64,000 nucleotides of DNA from Acorus gramineus (GCA_030737835.1 CM060850.1:27563385-27627384); one strand, 5' to 3'. Numbered from the stretch's first letter, positions 25,263-38,030 are shown. Numbers and translations are program-made. Notes: a model not told the origin generated them from the sequence alone.

Positions 25263-26048
25263 CTAACTCTAGGTTTTGAAATATTCTAATCCCTCATATT
25301 TGACTTCGACAACTGAATAGTGATTAATAATACACAAACTAAAATGGTAATAAAGTCATTTATATGTATGTTTTGCTCCTCTTAGATTTTATAGCAACTA
25401 CCAAAATTTTGGTTGGAAATATTTCATTAAGAAGTTCACATACATGTGTCATGAGTTTCTCGTCTTACAAGCACAATGATTCTTTGTCTTGATGTAAAAC
25501 ATATTTAAGATTCATAAATTGGTCTTAGGCTTCATAGTAATTTAGTGCCCTATATTTGTCTCAATAAAGTATTTCCATCTTCGTGTTTAATTATTAATTA
25601 TATGATAAAAACAAAAATCCTATTTATAACCGCATTCAACACTAAATATTGGCATATAATATGAAGTCTTAACCAAAGTAAAATGACAATATGACCATGC
25701 TTCGAAATATATAGGAATGTCACTTTGAGGTTTATCAGGTGTAACTTACATGGGAAGTCCTTAACCTCCATTGCAACTGATGATATAGATGCTAAAAATT
25801 ATTTAGCAAACAAAAAATCAGGTTAGTATATGTAGCTCCTCTTCAGTATACTAATTTACAAGAAAAATGAAGACAAAAACTGAATTACAATAAAATGGAT
25901 AAAAAGTGTGAGCAGTCCTTTTTGTGTACATACATTGGATAATATTTATAACAATGGATGGTGATAGTAGTAGTAGTAGAAGATATCCCAAAATATTGTC
26001 ATTATTGTTTACATGTAAAAGTGTCAAAAAGTGGTAGGAGCTTCCCAT
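25263..26048. other. Spacer, nothing recognised
   Basis: AT-rich non-coding sequence with no repeat or gene that I can support, apart from a short GTA triplet tract near 25965-25978. Confidence 0.5.
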
Positions 26049-26058
26049 ACTCTGATAT

Positions 26059-26800
26059 AGGCCTGTCAACGGGTCGGGTCCAGACCCGGACCCGATTACA
26101 CGTGTAATATACCCGACCCGATTTGGACCCGACCCGAGTTGGACCCTACCCGGCGGACCCGAACAAACAAACGGGTCGGGTCCGGGTCCACCCCGCCCCG
26201 ACCCGTTGGACCTGTTGGACCCGACTGTTTTTTTAATATATGCTCATATATTATAAGACCATTAGTATTAGTTGATACATAATTTTATTTCTTATTTAAC
26301 TTATTTTTGTATCTACAAGTTCATAAATCATAATCATAACAAGCCTATAAATCGGTTTGTTTTGGACAATTAACTTATTAGCTTTTTAATTTGTATGATT
26401 AATTAGTTTGTTGCATGATTTATGTTTATTATTTAGGTTAATATGTTAGTGTTTATTGTTTTGAATGTTGTTTAGGTTAATATTGTTTTGAATGTTGTTT
26501 AGGTTAGTTATGTTTATTATTTATGTTAATATGTTTTTTTATGTTAGTGATTATTGTTTTGGATGTTGTTTAATAATTCATTTACTTCTTTTGAATTGTA
26601 TAAAATTATATTCAAACATAGTCTCATTAACAATAATGTTTTATTACAAAAAATTTCAAATAGAATGATAAGGTAAACAAATACATGAGCTTTTTTTTTT
26701 TTACCCAACCATCCGGGTCGGGTCGGACCCGAACCCGACCCGGGTCCGACGGGTCCGGGTCTGGGTCCACATTTCTCCGGACCCGCCGGGTCTTGGGTTT
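26059..26800. mobile_element. Non-autonomous element with GGGTCGGGTCC ends and 10 bp target duplication
   Basis: The identical decamer ACTCTGATAT lies at 26049-26058 and 26801-26810, bracketing 742 bp. The left end is built of CGGGTCGGGTCC and GGACCCGACCCG phrases, and the right end of CGGGTCGGGTCGG and GGGTCCGGGTCTGGG, so the two ends are inversely related but not a clean terminal repeat. The centre is AT-rich with a GTTTTGAATGTTGTTTAGGTT phrase repeated two to three times near 26455-26580. The 8-10 bp duplication fits hAT or Mutator-type insertion. No transposase is encoded. Confidence 0.75.
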
Positions 26801-26810
26801 ACTCTGATAT

Positions 26811-28298
26811 GTATACAAGCCCTCCTTTGCAAGATCTTTTCATGACCATCTCAATGAAATCAAATAAATACATATGTTTGCTCATGGTCAATGTTGCATC
26901 ATCCTATAATTAATTCTTAAAAAAATGAAATCTTAACCCATACAAGGCATTCTCCTTATAGAGGCTTCTGGACAAATGTCAACGAGAATAAGCACCTTTT
27001 AGAATATATGATGTATAAATCCTTTCAATTAAGGAACATATGCACCAATTTATCATGCCACAATAAGTCAACTTGATCACGACTCATGAAACCAAGACCA
27101 ATTCTCAAATGAATGTAGACTCAGACAACTAGATATCGGAACATCCCACCACCCAATTTGTTTAGCTATCTAAATTGTCAGAGGACATATATCAGTGGAG
27201 GAAAGGTATGGTCACTGTCAATGGACATCATCTAATAAATGAACTTTGTATACAAGTATGTCAACTATGAAGTAAATCTAGGTATTAAGGTATCCAACTC
27301 TGGAAAATAATCTGAATCCAGTGTATTATTATAAAATTATATATATATCCTCATTCTAAAACTACAATCTCCTCAAGAGCATAAAATCCACACAAGAAAA
27401 AAAAAACAAAAAACATCTAGTCAGTCAACATTTGTCAAGCACCCCTAGCTCTGAAAAAAACCTTAACATCGCATGCCTCCCATAGCCCATAGGAACTGAT
27501 GCAAGACCATGTTGTGTAAAGCACAAATCACTTATTCGAAATCCTAAAGTTCAAAATAAAATTAACACCCAACTAATCGACATGAGTCAAGATTAGATTT
27601 TTTGGTCTTCCTCCATTCGTAAACTTTAAATCCCACCATTGATTAGATGCCCCCAACTATCCACATGTTTCAATATATCTGAAAATCTAAAATTACTAGA
27701 AAGTTAATACTTCTATATGATTTTTCAATGAAAATTATTACTCATATATTACATCTATCTGCCTCAAAACAAAATTCCCTTCACCATCAAAAAGAGGGAA
27801 TTAAAAATCTCAATAAACTTTGGACATGGCTTATGTAGCCATAAAAATACTTCACTGATCAGATCTAGTATCCTGCCACATGGATCTCCAGACCACATTG
27901 AAGACTCCCCTCTTACTTTTGAACAGAGGTTGTCTGTTGAGAGACTTTAACATTTTGATTGAGTAGATATTTATTCAACCAGATAAGTAGAGCCTATTCA
28001 GATATTTGCCACTAGGGAGTGATCAGAGATGGGCTCCTTTAAGATGGGATGGAAAAAAATCATGAGTTACAAAGCTATAAACCAAAATCAACATTGCAGA
28101 GGAAAGAATTTTGCACAAGAGAAATTACGACAGTAAAGAATGTACAACTATGATATTATACTGGTGTCTCATGGTCCATAAAGCGTTCATCACTTCAAGT
28201 ATGCTGGCACCAGAATGCCTTGGAAACACCAAGCATTTAACTTTCCAAAAAAAAACAATAAATAGGGAAAAGCTATTGCACCATAAGGTTATATAGTA
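26811..28298. other. Spacer, nothing recognised
   Basis: Non-coding by inspection. I looked on the minus strand for further exons of the neuroguidin-like gene and found none of the conserved central-domain sequence. Confidence 0.45.
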
Positions 28299-29233
28299 TT
28301 ACCTGACGAAAGGATCAGCGCTCGACATCCCAGAGCTATTATTCATGTTTCCAATCATAGTCTGATCCAATATCTCTCTTAAAGACGCATTGTTATAATC
28401 AATGGAACCCTGCACCATTTATAAGATATCACCACGATTTCGAATAATTATACAAACATTAAATGTGAAGATTAGCAACTATTATGTGATTTGTTCAGCA
28501 CCAAAGCGACTCACGGTCAAAACTATGTCACTAAAAACGAAGAAAACAAAAAAAAATCAAATGACTGACTGAGGATTCCATGTTGCATTCGCTTTGCGTC
28601 AAGTCATCGTGGACGCGACAGATGATTAAGAATGTCGATGACAATGGCGGCTCTAGCCATGGCGGCACCAACATTGTCTCCTCCTGTTGTACATTAAACA
28701 GCCATAACAAAAACAAGCCCAATATATATCAATATAAAGATTGGTTTAATGAAAATGTAATCAATGGGCATTATCATTATCAATAAGGGAGGTGGATCGG
28801 AGGCCGTTGGATGATGAGAATGGACGGCTGGGAGGGAAGAGACATGGAAGAGATGCTTTTAACCGAAATGCCACTTAGAACTCAACCAAACCAGTACATG
28901 TTGCGTTCGCTTAGAAATTAAGGAACCCTAATTTACGAGAAAACAAAAACAAATCAAAAGATTGACAGAGAATTCCACCAAGAACTGCAAATAAGGAATC
29001 CTAATTGACGAGAAATAGTCACCTCGCGTAGAAATCGGAGCTCCTGAGTCAGGACGTCCAATCCGTTCTTCATCTCTTCCAATAGAGAGACCAGTTTAGG
29101 AGCTTCGGCCCTGGATGGAATAAGCGTAAGTATGTGGCGATTTGAGGAGATAAAACATAGGTAGAGGTCGGTTCTTCGGAAGGACTCACTTGATTAGGGC
29201 TTCGCTTGGAGGCGAATTCGGCATCACTTCCAT
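28299..29233 (-). CDS. Short neuroguidin-like (Sas10/Utp3/C1D family) gene or truncated remnant
   Basis: Three exons with good splice sites join in frame: 29233-29190, 29110-29023 and 28409-28299, giving about 80 residues. The start MEVMPNSPPSEALIK and the following APKLVSLLEEMKNGLDVL resemble the N-terminus of plant neuroguidin-type proteins of the Sas10/Utp3/C1D family, which act in rRNA processing and RNA decay. After that the match stops: exon 3 (GSIDYNNASLREILDQ...) is not recognised, and the family's central domain (LEAKHLLLLNYC region) is absent. The frame ends TAA at 28301-28299, but the same bases form a GTAATA donor, so another exon is possible. The 5' leader has AG and CAA repeats typical of a plant transcript. 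Alternatives: a truncated duplicate, or a lineage-specific short protein. Confidence 0.4.
28539..29012 (-). repeat. Nested short duplications in intron 2
   Basis: Three short segments recur inside the intron: A (GAAAACAAA...GATTCCA) at 28541-28578 and 28941-28977, B (TGTTGC(A/G)TTCGCTT) at 28580-28596 and 28899-28913, and C (AAGGAA(C/T)CCTAATT) at 28919-28933 and 28993-29006. The order A-B...B-C-A-C indicates successive local duplications, one about 320-400 bp long and one about 75 bp. Confidence 0.6.
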
Positions 29234-32200
29234 TGTTGTTGTTGCTCTCTCTGTGGGGATCATCGGAGCTTTGAATCGATCATCTGATCATATTAAAAAT
29301 GAATGCGATGTTGAATCAGAAGGCAATCGATCGCAATGAATATTGAAAAATAACAAAAGAGAGATCATCTGATCGCATTAATTAATACTAGTCATGTGTA
29401 CGCCCAAATGCGCATGTTGTTTTATTATATTTTACAAAGAGATTTTCATTAGGTACCAATGTTTATGAAAACTATAAACATCTAACAATCTGATATACAA
29501 GTGATAGATAAGAATTTAAAAGATTAACATAGAGATTTGCATAAAAAGAAAATGTATAAATACAACTTTAGAATCATTTATACAAAATTGTACATCAAAA
29601 TGATAGGTAGGTGGCCATTAATGTTGTTTCATGGCAAACACTCTCAGTTTTCATATAACTGCAAGAAAAGCAAGAAAAATCATCAAAGCCACAAATTGTA
29701 ATTTTTTTATATATGACAAGGATATAATGAAAAAGTCAATTAAAGAATGGAAATTAAACACATTTTTTTTAATAAAGCTATGACATTAACCCCAAATAAT
29801 AGGATAATATATATTACATCATAGGATATTATGTATATCTAAATATTCTATTTCTAGATAAGTTGTGCTAACAATAAATAATAAATGTATTATACATCAA
29901 AAAAAAAGATCCATGAGATCTTTTATACACCTCAAAAAATACTTGTGTACAGGTTTGATGTCCTAAAACCATACAAACAAATACATCAATGCCTAACATT
30001 GTTAAATCTTCATCCCAAACATTGCCTAGTTTAACTTAATTTGGATAATTGGGTTTGTCTATCTTTGTATTTGATATTCTAAACTGAGCTGTTGATTCTG
30101 TTTGGATTTTTTTTTTCTGTGTCAGCTTCTATTAAGGATTGGGGTATAGAGAACTAAGAAAATGGTTAGATGATGTAGGCTCATATTAGAATACTGAATA
30201 CCCCCCTCTGGTCATGTCTAAATTGATGTTGAACTTTTAAGTTGGACAATATGGACTTCAATGAGCATTTTATGTTCGCGAGCGTAAACCTTTACTTCTT
30301 AAATTTTGACATCAGTAGTTTAGATATGTTAACAATCCTAATACTTTCCTTTTCAGTCATTTCCAGTAAATGATATTTCACTTCCGAAAGCACAACCATA
30401 TCGGGTTACTATTATGATCCATATAACCTGCTTTGTCAAGAATCAATACTGATATAATAGCAATTAATCATTAATCATGAATGATTAATAAAAAAATATC
30501 AGAAGCTAATGTATGAATCCAATTATAGCATGAAAGAAATTAACATAGCAAACCTAGCAGAAACTGAAACATAGAAAGGCGTACAGGCTACAACTGAATC
30601 AAAACTTCTGACTCCAAAACCCAGAATTCCAAGCAAACCCCCGTGAGCTGGAATAATCAGTGGGTGGATAGTTCACTAACGCCGTGATCACATGGAATGG
30701 AATGCTAGCACACAATGGTGGAATGAGTTATTGAACTTGGTGATTGTCCAAACGGTAATATCTCATACATATGTAGGTATGTATCAAAACATGACATACA
30801 AATAAATGCTCAAAGGTTTTCTCATGATCATTGCCCATTCCACATTTTGCCATTCCACATTTTGTCAGTATATAAAACTCACTTGGTTCTGTATGCCTCT
30901 GTGAGGCATTTTCCCTAATAAAACAGCCACATAGATACTTGAATCTTGTGGGGGTATTTGGGTCTCTATATCTGGCTTTGTTTTCAGGCCATGTTATGAA
31001 GGGATGGGAGATCATTCGTTAACCAGTTGGGATTTGATACACCCAGCCCATTTCTTGCCCTATGCCTTTATTTGGGGGTATATACATGAATATGGGGGTT
31101 CCTTCATTACCGTATACCTTCCAAATAAAGGTATATACCCCAAAGACTTAAGGTGGGGCTAAAAAACAAGGTGGATGTATCTTTGTTCTATAAGATGATT
31201 TAGCAGTGAAACCCATCTTAGCATTTGGGATCCAAATCAAGCCATCAGGGATCCCACTCCATGACATAAGGTTGTAGCAGTCCCAACAGCCTTCGTAAAT
31301 CTAGAAATTTGATATCATTGAGATTTCTTCTCATGTTGATTTCCAATGATGCATTGAACCCTGCTCATGGGCAACTTAAGATATGAAATAGGATCATAGA
31401 GGACTGCCACTTTTACCTTATAGCATATGTCCATACTGCTAAGTAAAGAGGAGAGGTATCAACAAGCATTACTTAGTCAGTTAAATTTAGAATTTTTTTC
31501 CTAGTTACAGATGGACATGTAACTTATTCATCATTCTCTTGATGCTGTCTTATTTAAGGTGACCTCCAAGAAAAATTGCAGCGAGCTAACAGAATTTAAA
31601 GAAGCATGTGTTGAAGATGTACAAAGAGTTTGAAAGAAGTGGGGAAAAACTTGTTCATACTTATACGTAAATCAAGCCTTCTTTAGCAATTTCAATGAAC
31701 TATAAAACACCACAACGTGAAGTTCATTACAGCATCAGTGCAGAATACAAATAGCTTTGGATATTTTGTAAAATAAATAGATGTGTAATTTCAGTAGGAA
31801 ACTTGAGGGAGATAGAGATATGGAATAACATAATTTAGTATAGAAAAAAGGGTAACAATCTGGGATATACGAAACAACAAGATCATATTATAAAAAATTA
31901 CAATATTAAAGGGGATCATTCCTAAATCACTCAATGAGGGTTATTAAACCTGAATGTGAGATGGATTTTTTTTTTTTAGTGATTATGTGAAATTCCTAAA
32001 TCACTCGATGAAGGTTATTAAACCTGAAATGGTAGGATCATGTGAGGTATTTTATTTTTTTAGTGAAACGGTCAATTTCTTAAATTGCTCAATGAAGTTT
32101 ATTGAACCTGAAATGCTAAGGTTGGATCATTTCTATAGGGTTGCTTAATATTTGGAGATCCATATGCCTGATTTTTAGATTTATAATTCCTTTTTCATGC

Positions 32201-34330
32201 ATCAAAATCTTAAGTTGAACCTCCATTAGCATGTAAATACCTGTATAATTTTATAATATTTGTTGATGTGTAAGTTTTTTTTTTAATTGAACCAAGCATT
32301 CTTTGAGGAACCAAACATGGTGGGGACTGATCCAAGCATCATAGAGAAATGACATGGAAGAAACAAAAAAGAGTATGTACACTTTAATGTGATACTTCCA
32401 TTTGTATCCATAGTAGATAAATGGAGATAATAGCCTAAAAAAGAAAAGAAAAATTGACGACATGTATAATTGAGTTGCCAAATAAGTATACTTTGCAAGA
32501 TGAGGTTGCTGCCGCTTAAAATGAAAATCAAATCTTAGTGAAAATCCACTTCTGACAGCACAAGCCATAAAGATAGCTAAAACATGGTATTTAAATAATA
32601 GAACACTAATAATAAAAGATCAAACAAAAGTAGAAACCATGAATTAGAACTTCAAAACTATTCTAGGCTAAGAAACCAAAATTTAAATTTTATACACTTC
32701 CATCAAACATCTTTCTAGCTTCCCTTTCTTTATTTTTCCTTTTATTATTGTTAGCATCCTTTTGATTTCTCAACAACATCAGCCAATTTAAATCTGCATT
32801 CAAAGTTCAAACTAAACACAAAAAAAAAAACAGGGAAAAAAAAGAGACATTTCTTAGTAAGGCACCAAAGCTCTGAATTCTGAAGTAGGGTTTGGGATTA
32901 TAACATGGAGTAGATGCCTACCATTTTCAGATGCAAGACTTAGACACCCCAAGGAGCTCCATAAGTAAGGTGAAAATCACAAAGGGGGCCTGTGGCAAAT
33001 GATTTCCATGGGCAAATCATAAAACGGGGAAGATGTACAAGAGTGCTAACCTTAGCTGCTCATTAAAGTATGAGCAAACTTCATATATGTACTTCATTGA
33101 TCAAAGTTCATCTCCGAATACCTAGGAAAAAACAAAGAATCCACAACAGATTCCAGATTTGAACAATGAAATGAATATCATATATGTAGATCACTCATCT
33201 CCTAAATCTCAATTTACCTGCGAGGTTTGTATCTGCATTTGCAAGAACAGAAACAAAAGGGGAAAAATTGTATGTAAATGCAATGAAATGACTGAACATA
33301 TGGTGTGGTATTTTTTTTAAAAAAAAAAGAACCTCTTTCCAGCCTTTCTATTCATGACTCAACACTTCCAAAGAACAGTTTTATCAAACAAAACCCTAAT
33401 TTTTTTTTTTACTTCAGATGCACAGAGAACGATCGATGATCTATATGAAGCCACACACACACACACACCCAGATAGAGGGAGAGAAAGAGACTCACAAGG
33501 TGTTTAAACATGATGAAGGCGATGAAGAAGAAGAAGAAAAAAATCTCGAACTCCGCCAACCTTATGAAGGCGAAGATGGTGCCGACACCTCCATTTCCAT
33601 TTCAAACGCAAAACCCTATAAACAAATCACTCCAAACAGAGAAAAAAAAAAAAGGTGGTACCCAAATCAAAACCCTAGCCATGGAAGAGAGAAGAAGCGA
33701 GAACCCTCACGTTGAGACGTAAAGAAGGGTGAGATATATGAAGCGAAATGAGCCGTTGGAGGTCCTTTTGTAGTTTCGGGAGGGTGAGTTGGACAGCTGG
33801 ACTCCAGTTAATTTGGCGAGATCTGATTTGATTTTATTTAAGAACCAACGGCTGATACGAAGTAAGGAGTTTATTTGAACTGGCTTCCAAATGATACGTA
33901 AATTTGAACCGCACGATTCTAATCAGGTGGTGTGGTTGTTTTAATGAACTGTCCGGGACTGACCGACTTCCAAACCCCGATTTTTAATATTTAAGGGCAT
34001 TTACTGGGTAGTGGGATTAAATTAGGTTTTTAAAAATTTCAAATTTTAAATTATTAAAAATGAACCGTTGAGATGAATTAAGGAGTTTATGAGATCTCAC
34101 TTTGTCAAAAAATTTCATTTATGACTTTATAAATATGTTAATTTGATACCACACATAAGATGACAGTAGGACTATCCCAATAAAACACCCGACCTAACTC
34201 TGTTGGGAAGAGTCAGATTTGGATTTGAGACGGGGTTAGAATAAATAAAATGAAATCTGACAAGTTTAAGATAAAAAATAGGTTTACTTAGAAAAACCAG
34301 TCCCGATTGCAATTAATAATAAAATTAAAT
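29234..34330. other. Spacer; possible small transcripts only
   Basis: No gene is supported. At 33480-33720 the sequence is less AT-rich and contains telobox-like AAACCCTA phrases and GAAG tracts typical of plant 5' leaders, on the plus strand. On the minus strand, pieces at about 33219-33233 and 32920-32980 are bounded by good acceptor and donor motifs but do not add up to a recognisable protein. A microsatellite (CA)n lies near 33452-33468. Confidence 0.4.
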
Positions 34331-34339
34331 ATTTGCATA

Positions 34340-34600
34340 CCTTTGTCGGTGGCTCAAATTGTGTTAGATTAAAATTTAACCACAATTTAGATCACGGGAT
34401 CAATTGCATGCTTTTAAAGAGAAAAAAAATTAATTATAAAAAAATAGATCAAAGATATTTTATCCAAACCCATGAGAGAACGACAACTAAGGAAAAAGAT
34501 TTTACAATAAAAAAAAATTGACACAAACACATATGCAAATGACAATTCATTCATTCAAAAGTGATAGCGCACGTTCCAAAATTGAACAAATTCTGTCATT
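34340..34600 (+). repeat. Dispersed repeat, partner at 15580-15850
   Basis: Same order of phrases as the partner copy: TTTAGATCACGGGATCA, CATGAGAGAACGACAAC, ATTCAAAAGTGATAGC, then CAAAATTGAACAAATT. Ends are not defined. Confidence 0.6.
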
Positions 34601-35125
34601 TCATTCAATTTCAAAAGATATATTTGTTCTCTTTTTCATTTAATAGAATGATTTTTGTGTTCATAAATCTATGAAAAAAAATCATCATTGACTTGTAGAT
34701 ATGACTTGTAAGGGATCATAAAGAGGTTGGTTTCGATGGAACATATATGACAGCACTAAGTTGAACAAATTCTTGTGCATATATAACTCTTAGGCTCTGT
34801 CAAACTGAGCCTTCGCAGGGCGTTTGCGTTTGTCTACACCAGCCGACGCGAGCTCTCAACCAAACAGAAATAACAGCGTCCGCGTTTTATGTGCATGTTA
34901 GCGGTGTATTTGCAATTTTCCCCGACATTTTCAACGCGCTGAAACATAACTTCTACATCAACAGGTTAATTCGACCATCGCGGTGGTGCGAAGCGCACAC
35001 CCAAATGGAGCCTATGTGATAACACTCTCCTTCCTTAATAATATTTTTTACTCTAAACATGTCTTCTTCTCCGTCATAAAATACTATCTTCTTCACACAA
35101 TAAATGGCATTGCTAATAAATTAAA

Positions 35126-35977
35126 GGGAAAAATCTTCTTAATTCCTTAAAATCTTTTTGAAATCACAAAAAGTCCCTTTAAAGTCAGAAAATCATCTTA
35201 GGTCTCCATAAAGTGTATATGGTTAACGAATTTAGTCTCCCGGTCAAGAGTATATTAAAACAAATTCTAAGAAACTTGTTAAAATTGGATTCAGTCCCTA
35301 CAAACTTTATTAAATCAAATTTAGTTCTTTTGTAAGACAAAAATACCCTCGTTATTTTTCAACATCCCCATCTCCTGAAATGTCATCCTCATCTGTAAAA
35401 AAAAATCCATCAAACCTCATTTTATTTATAAAATTGAGTCATTTTTCAACATTTTCACCTCCTCAATTTCATTAAAAAGACTGAACAAAAAATATTGCAG
35501 CTTCATCAACTCCATTACAAAATTAATAGAGAAAACAATTTAAAAACCCAATCAAAATTCTATAATACATTCTTAACTCAAAATTACTAGCAATAAAAAG
35601 CATAACACCTTGATTATAAAACTATAATTTGTTTAATAAAATTTAAATAAATCAGTATATTTTTAGATAATCATATGGATTTTTGTGATTTTAAGAAGTT
35701 TAAGGGAGTTAAAATGATTTTTAAATTTTACAAGAACTTTTTCGATTTTCATAAGTTTTCAAGGAGTTATATCGATTTTTTTCAACAAAGAAAATAAATT
35801 TTAAAAGGGCATAACAGTAATTTACCATGCATGGTTAGGGTTAACCACACATCTGGTTAGTTATAGGGACTAAAATAAATATTTTCTAATAAGATAGGGA
35901 CCTGAGAGAATTTACCAATTTTACAAGGATTTTTTATGATTTTCATAAGTTTCCAGGGAGCTATATCAATTTTTCCC
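35126..35977. mobile_element. Mutator-type foldback element, 9 bp target duplication
   Basis: The element is 852 bp. It begins GGGAAAAATC and ends GATTTTT-like CAATTTTTCCC; the two halves are inversely related over a long distance. Flanks are TAAATTAAA (35117-35125) and TAAATCAAA (35978-35986), identical at eight of nine positions. A 9 bp duplication with G-starting long inverted ends is the Mutator (MULE) signature. Near the right end a second copy of the terminal motif (CGATTTTCATAAGTTTTCAAGG near 35742) suggests an internal duplication. No coding sequence is present. Confidence 0.7.
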
Positions 35978-36333
35978 TAAATCAAAACATATATGCATCT
36001 TCTCTTCAAACACTTCCTTAGAGGACGAGACATGTTCTTGGTAAATTAAGGAATGAACACTCGTATCCTTAACCTATTTTACAACCCCAGTATCAACCCC
36101 ATACATTATGGTATACATTACGCATCATAATATACGAAGTTTCGTTATAGTGTATAGCGTAATTTTGTTTTAACAAATGCGCTATACTTCTTAGTATGTG
36201 TTTTATTTCACATAACAATATGTATTTTATTGAGTAAGTGTATATTTAAAAAGAAAAAAAAATGGTGTGGACCACTATTAAACTTGTACAAGGAGTAGTT
36301 GGATATATCATTTTCCAATAAGGATATGCCTAA

Positions 36334-36746
36334 TAGGGGTGATAAACGAGCCGAGCTTTGACATGTTCAAGCTCGGCTCGTTTATAAACGAGCTGAGCTG
36401 AGCTCACGAGCCTAGTGTTCTTCTTTATTTTAGGGTTTTTAGGGATTGAAAATAAAATTTTAGCCTAAATGAGCCAAGTTCATGAGCATAAACGAGCATA
36501 ACTTTGTTTTGGTTTAATGTTTTGATTTTACAAAGGAGTTGGGGTAAGCTTCAACTAAGTTTTTATAACATAAACGAGCCGAGTTTGAACACAAAATGAA
36601 GCTCGATCCAGGTCCCGAGCCTAACCGAGCTTTAAAAATTGTTCAAGCTCGCTCGTTTATCTAATTGAATGAGTCTGAATAAGCTCAAACTGAGCTGAGC
36701 CCGAGCCGAGCCGAGTCAGAGCGACTTGGTTCGTTTACCGGCCCTA
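36334..36746. mobile_element. hAT-type MITE with imperfect 8 bp target duplication
   Basis: The element is 413 bp. It starts TAGGGGTGATAAACGAGCC and ends in the imperfect inverse GGTTCGTTTACCGGCCCTA. It is flanked by ATGCCTAA (36326-36333) and ATGACTAA (36747-36754), seven of eight identical. The interior repeats the CGAGC motif (GAGCTCGGCTCG and similar). It is non-coding. End type and duplication length match the element at 2303-2715, although the interiors differ. Confidence 0.78.
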
Positions 36747-36864
36747 ATGACTAATGTGTTGGGCTATGAAATTGTATCAGAACATCATTTCATTATAAAC
36801 CCACTTTTCACGTATTTGCACGGTTCACAAGCACATATTGATGTTTTTTGGTAGTTATAAAATT

Positions 36865-37393
36865 GGGAAAATTTCAAATAACCCCTTGTAAACGGTTTAA
36901 AATCCATATAATCCATGGACTTTTCCTGAAGTCTGTATAACCCTCTAAAAAAAATTGTGTAAATCCAAATACCCCTCTGAGTTAAACTTCCATTAACAGA
37001 TGAAAAATATTATGTGAATATTCCGTTTGGTTAACCCTGGCTAAAAACACAGTACACTGGAATCCTCTATAATGTGTAAAATATGTGAAAAACACTCTAT
37101 TAAATGATGATTTTATCCCCCTCTGAATAGATTATAAAACTCTATCCAAATGACTAAAATCGTCATTTACAGAAGATTTTTCACATTTTTAACATATTGT
37201 AGAAGTTTTCAGTATATTGTGTTTTCAGTTATATGTTTAACTAAACAAAATATTACTCATATGTCAATGAAAATTCAACTCATGAGGTTATTTGGATTTA
37301 TATAGATGTTTTTAGAGTTATATAGACTTCAAAAAAAGTGATGAGGTTATTTAGATCTCAAACAGTTTACAATGGGTTATATGTATTTTTCTC
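36865..37393. mobile_element. Foldback MITE, Mutator-like
   Basis: The element is 529 bp and folds back over most of its length. The left half runs GGGAAAATTTCAAATAACC...AATCCATATAATCC, and the right half returns its inverse, ending GGTTATATGTATTTTTCTC. Flanks TATAAAATT and TAAAAAAAT agree at seven of nine positions, a weak 9 bp duplication. Fragments of the same family occur at 17745 and 19196. Non-coding. Confidence 0.65.
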
Positions 37394-37424
37394 TAAAAAA
37401 ATATCATTGTATCGTGATCTAAAA

Positions 37425-38030
37425 TTTGATCAATTTGATTAAATAAATTAAATTTGAATCAATAATAAAAATTAAACACACAATTATCTCTCACTTTTGA
37501 GAATGATTGATTATCATTTATTATTGCTCCATATCAATGTAGATCATCAAATTAGTCATGGTTATTATGTCTCTTTTGAGTTAAAAATTGGTAGTGTCAC
37601 ACCAAAGGAGACATGCATGAATGTTCTTTTTTGACCTATAAAAGTCACATGAATCATAAATATCTTGAATCCCAATTCCCAAACCATGATAACTCCTACA
37701 AATATTGATCATTCAATATTATAACACTAAGTCCACTGATACAAAATTTGATCAATTTAATGACACAAATTATAATTGAATCAGTAATAAAAAAGCACAC
37801 AATCATCTATCACTTTTGAGAATGCGTGATTGATTATCATTTTATTACTACTCCATGTCAATTTAGATAACCAAATTAGTCATAACTGTTATTATATATT
37901 GCCAGTATCACATGAATGGAGACGCAAGTGTTATTTTTGCAATGAAAGACACCTAAAAATCATAAACATCTTTCCCAAACCATGAATCCGCACCTAGAAA
38001 TATTGATTATTCAATATTCAAGCACTAACC
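37425..38030 (+). repeat. Tandem duplication of ~300 bp, diverged
   Basis: Unit 1 (about 37425-37727) and unit 2 (about 37745-38030) share, in order, AATTTGATCAATTT, CACTTTTGAGAATG, TGATTGATTATCATTT, AAATTAGTCAT, CCCAAACCATGA and AAATATTGAT. Identity is estimated at about 75 percent, so the event is not recent. It lies about 570 bp beyond the 3' end of the second zinc-finger gene. Confidence 0.7.

Noticed and set aside
28580-28786. Plus-strand start-like frame (ATGGCGGCTCTAGCC) in the neuroguidin-like intron
   Set aside because: It stops after about 15-20 codons and has no donor leading to a continued frame.
32900-33720. Minus-strand short exons (MFKHL..., APFVIFTLLMELLGVSK) as a small membrane protein gene
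   Set aside because: The pieces have good splice-like borders but no joining order gives a recognisable or convincingly open protein.
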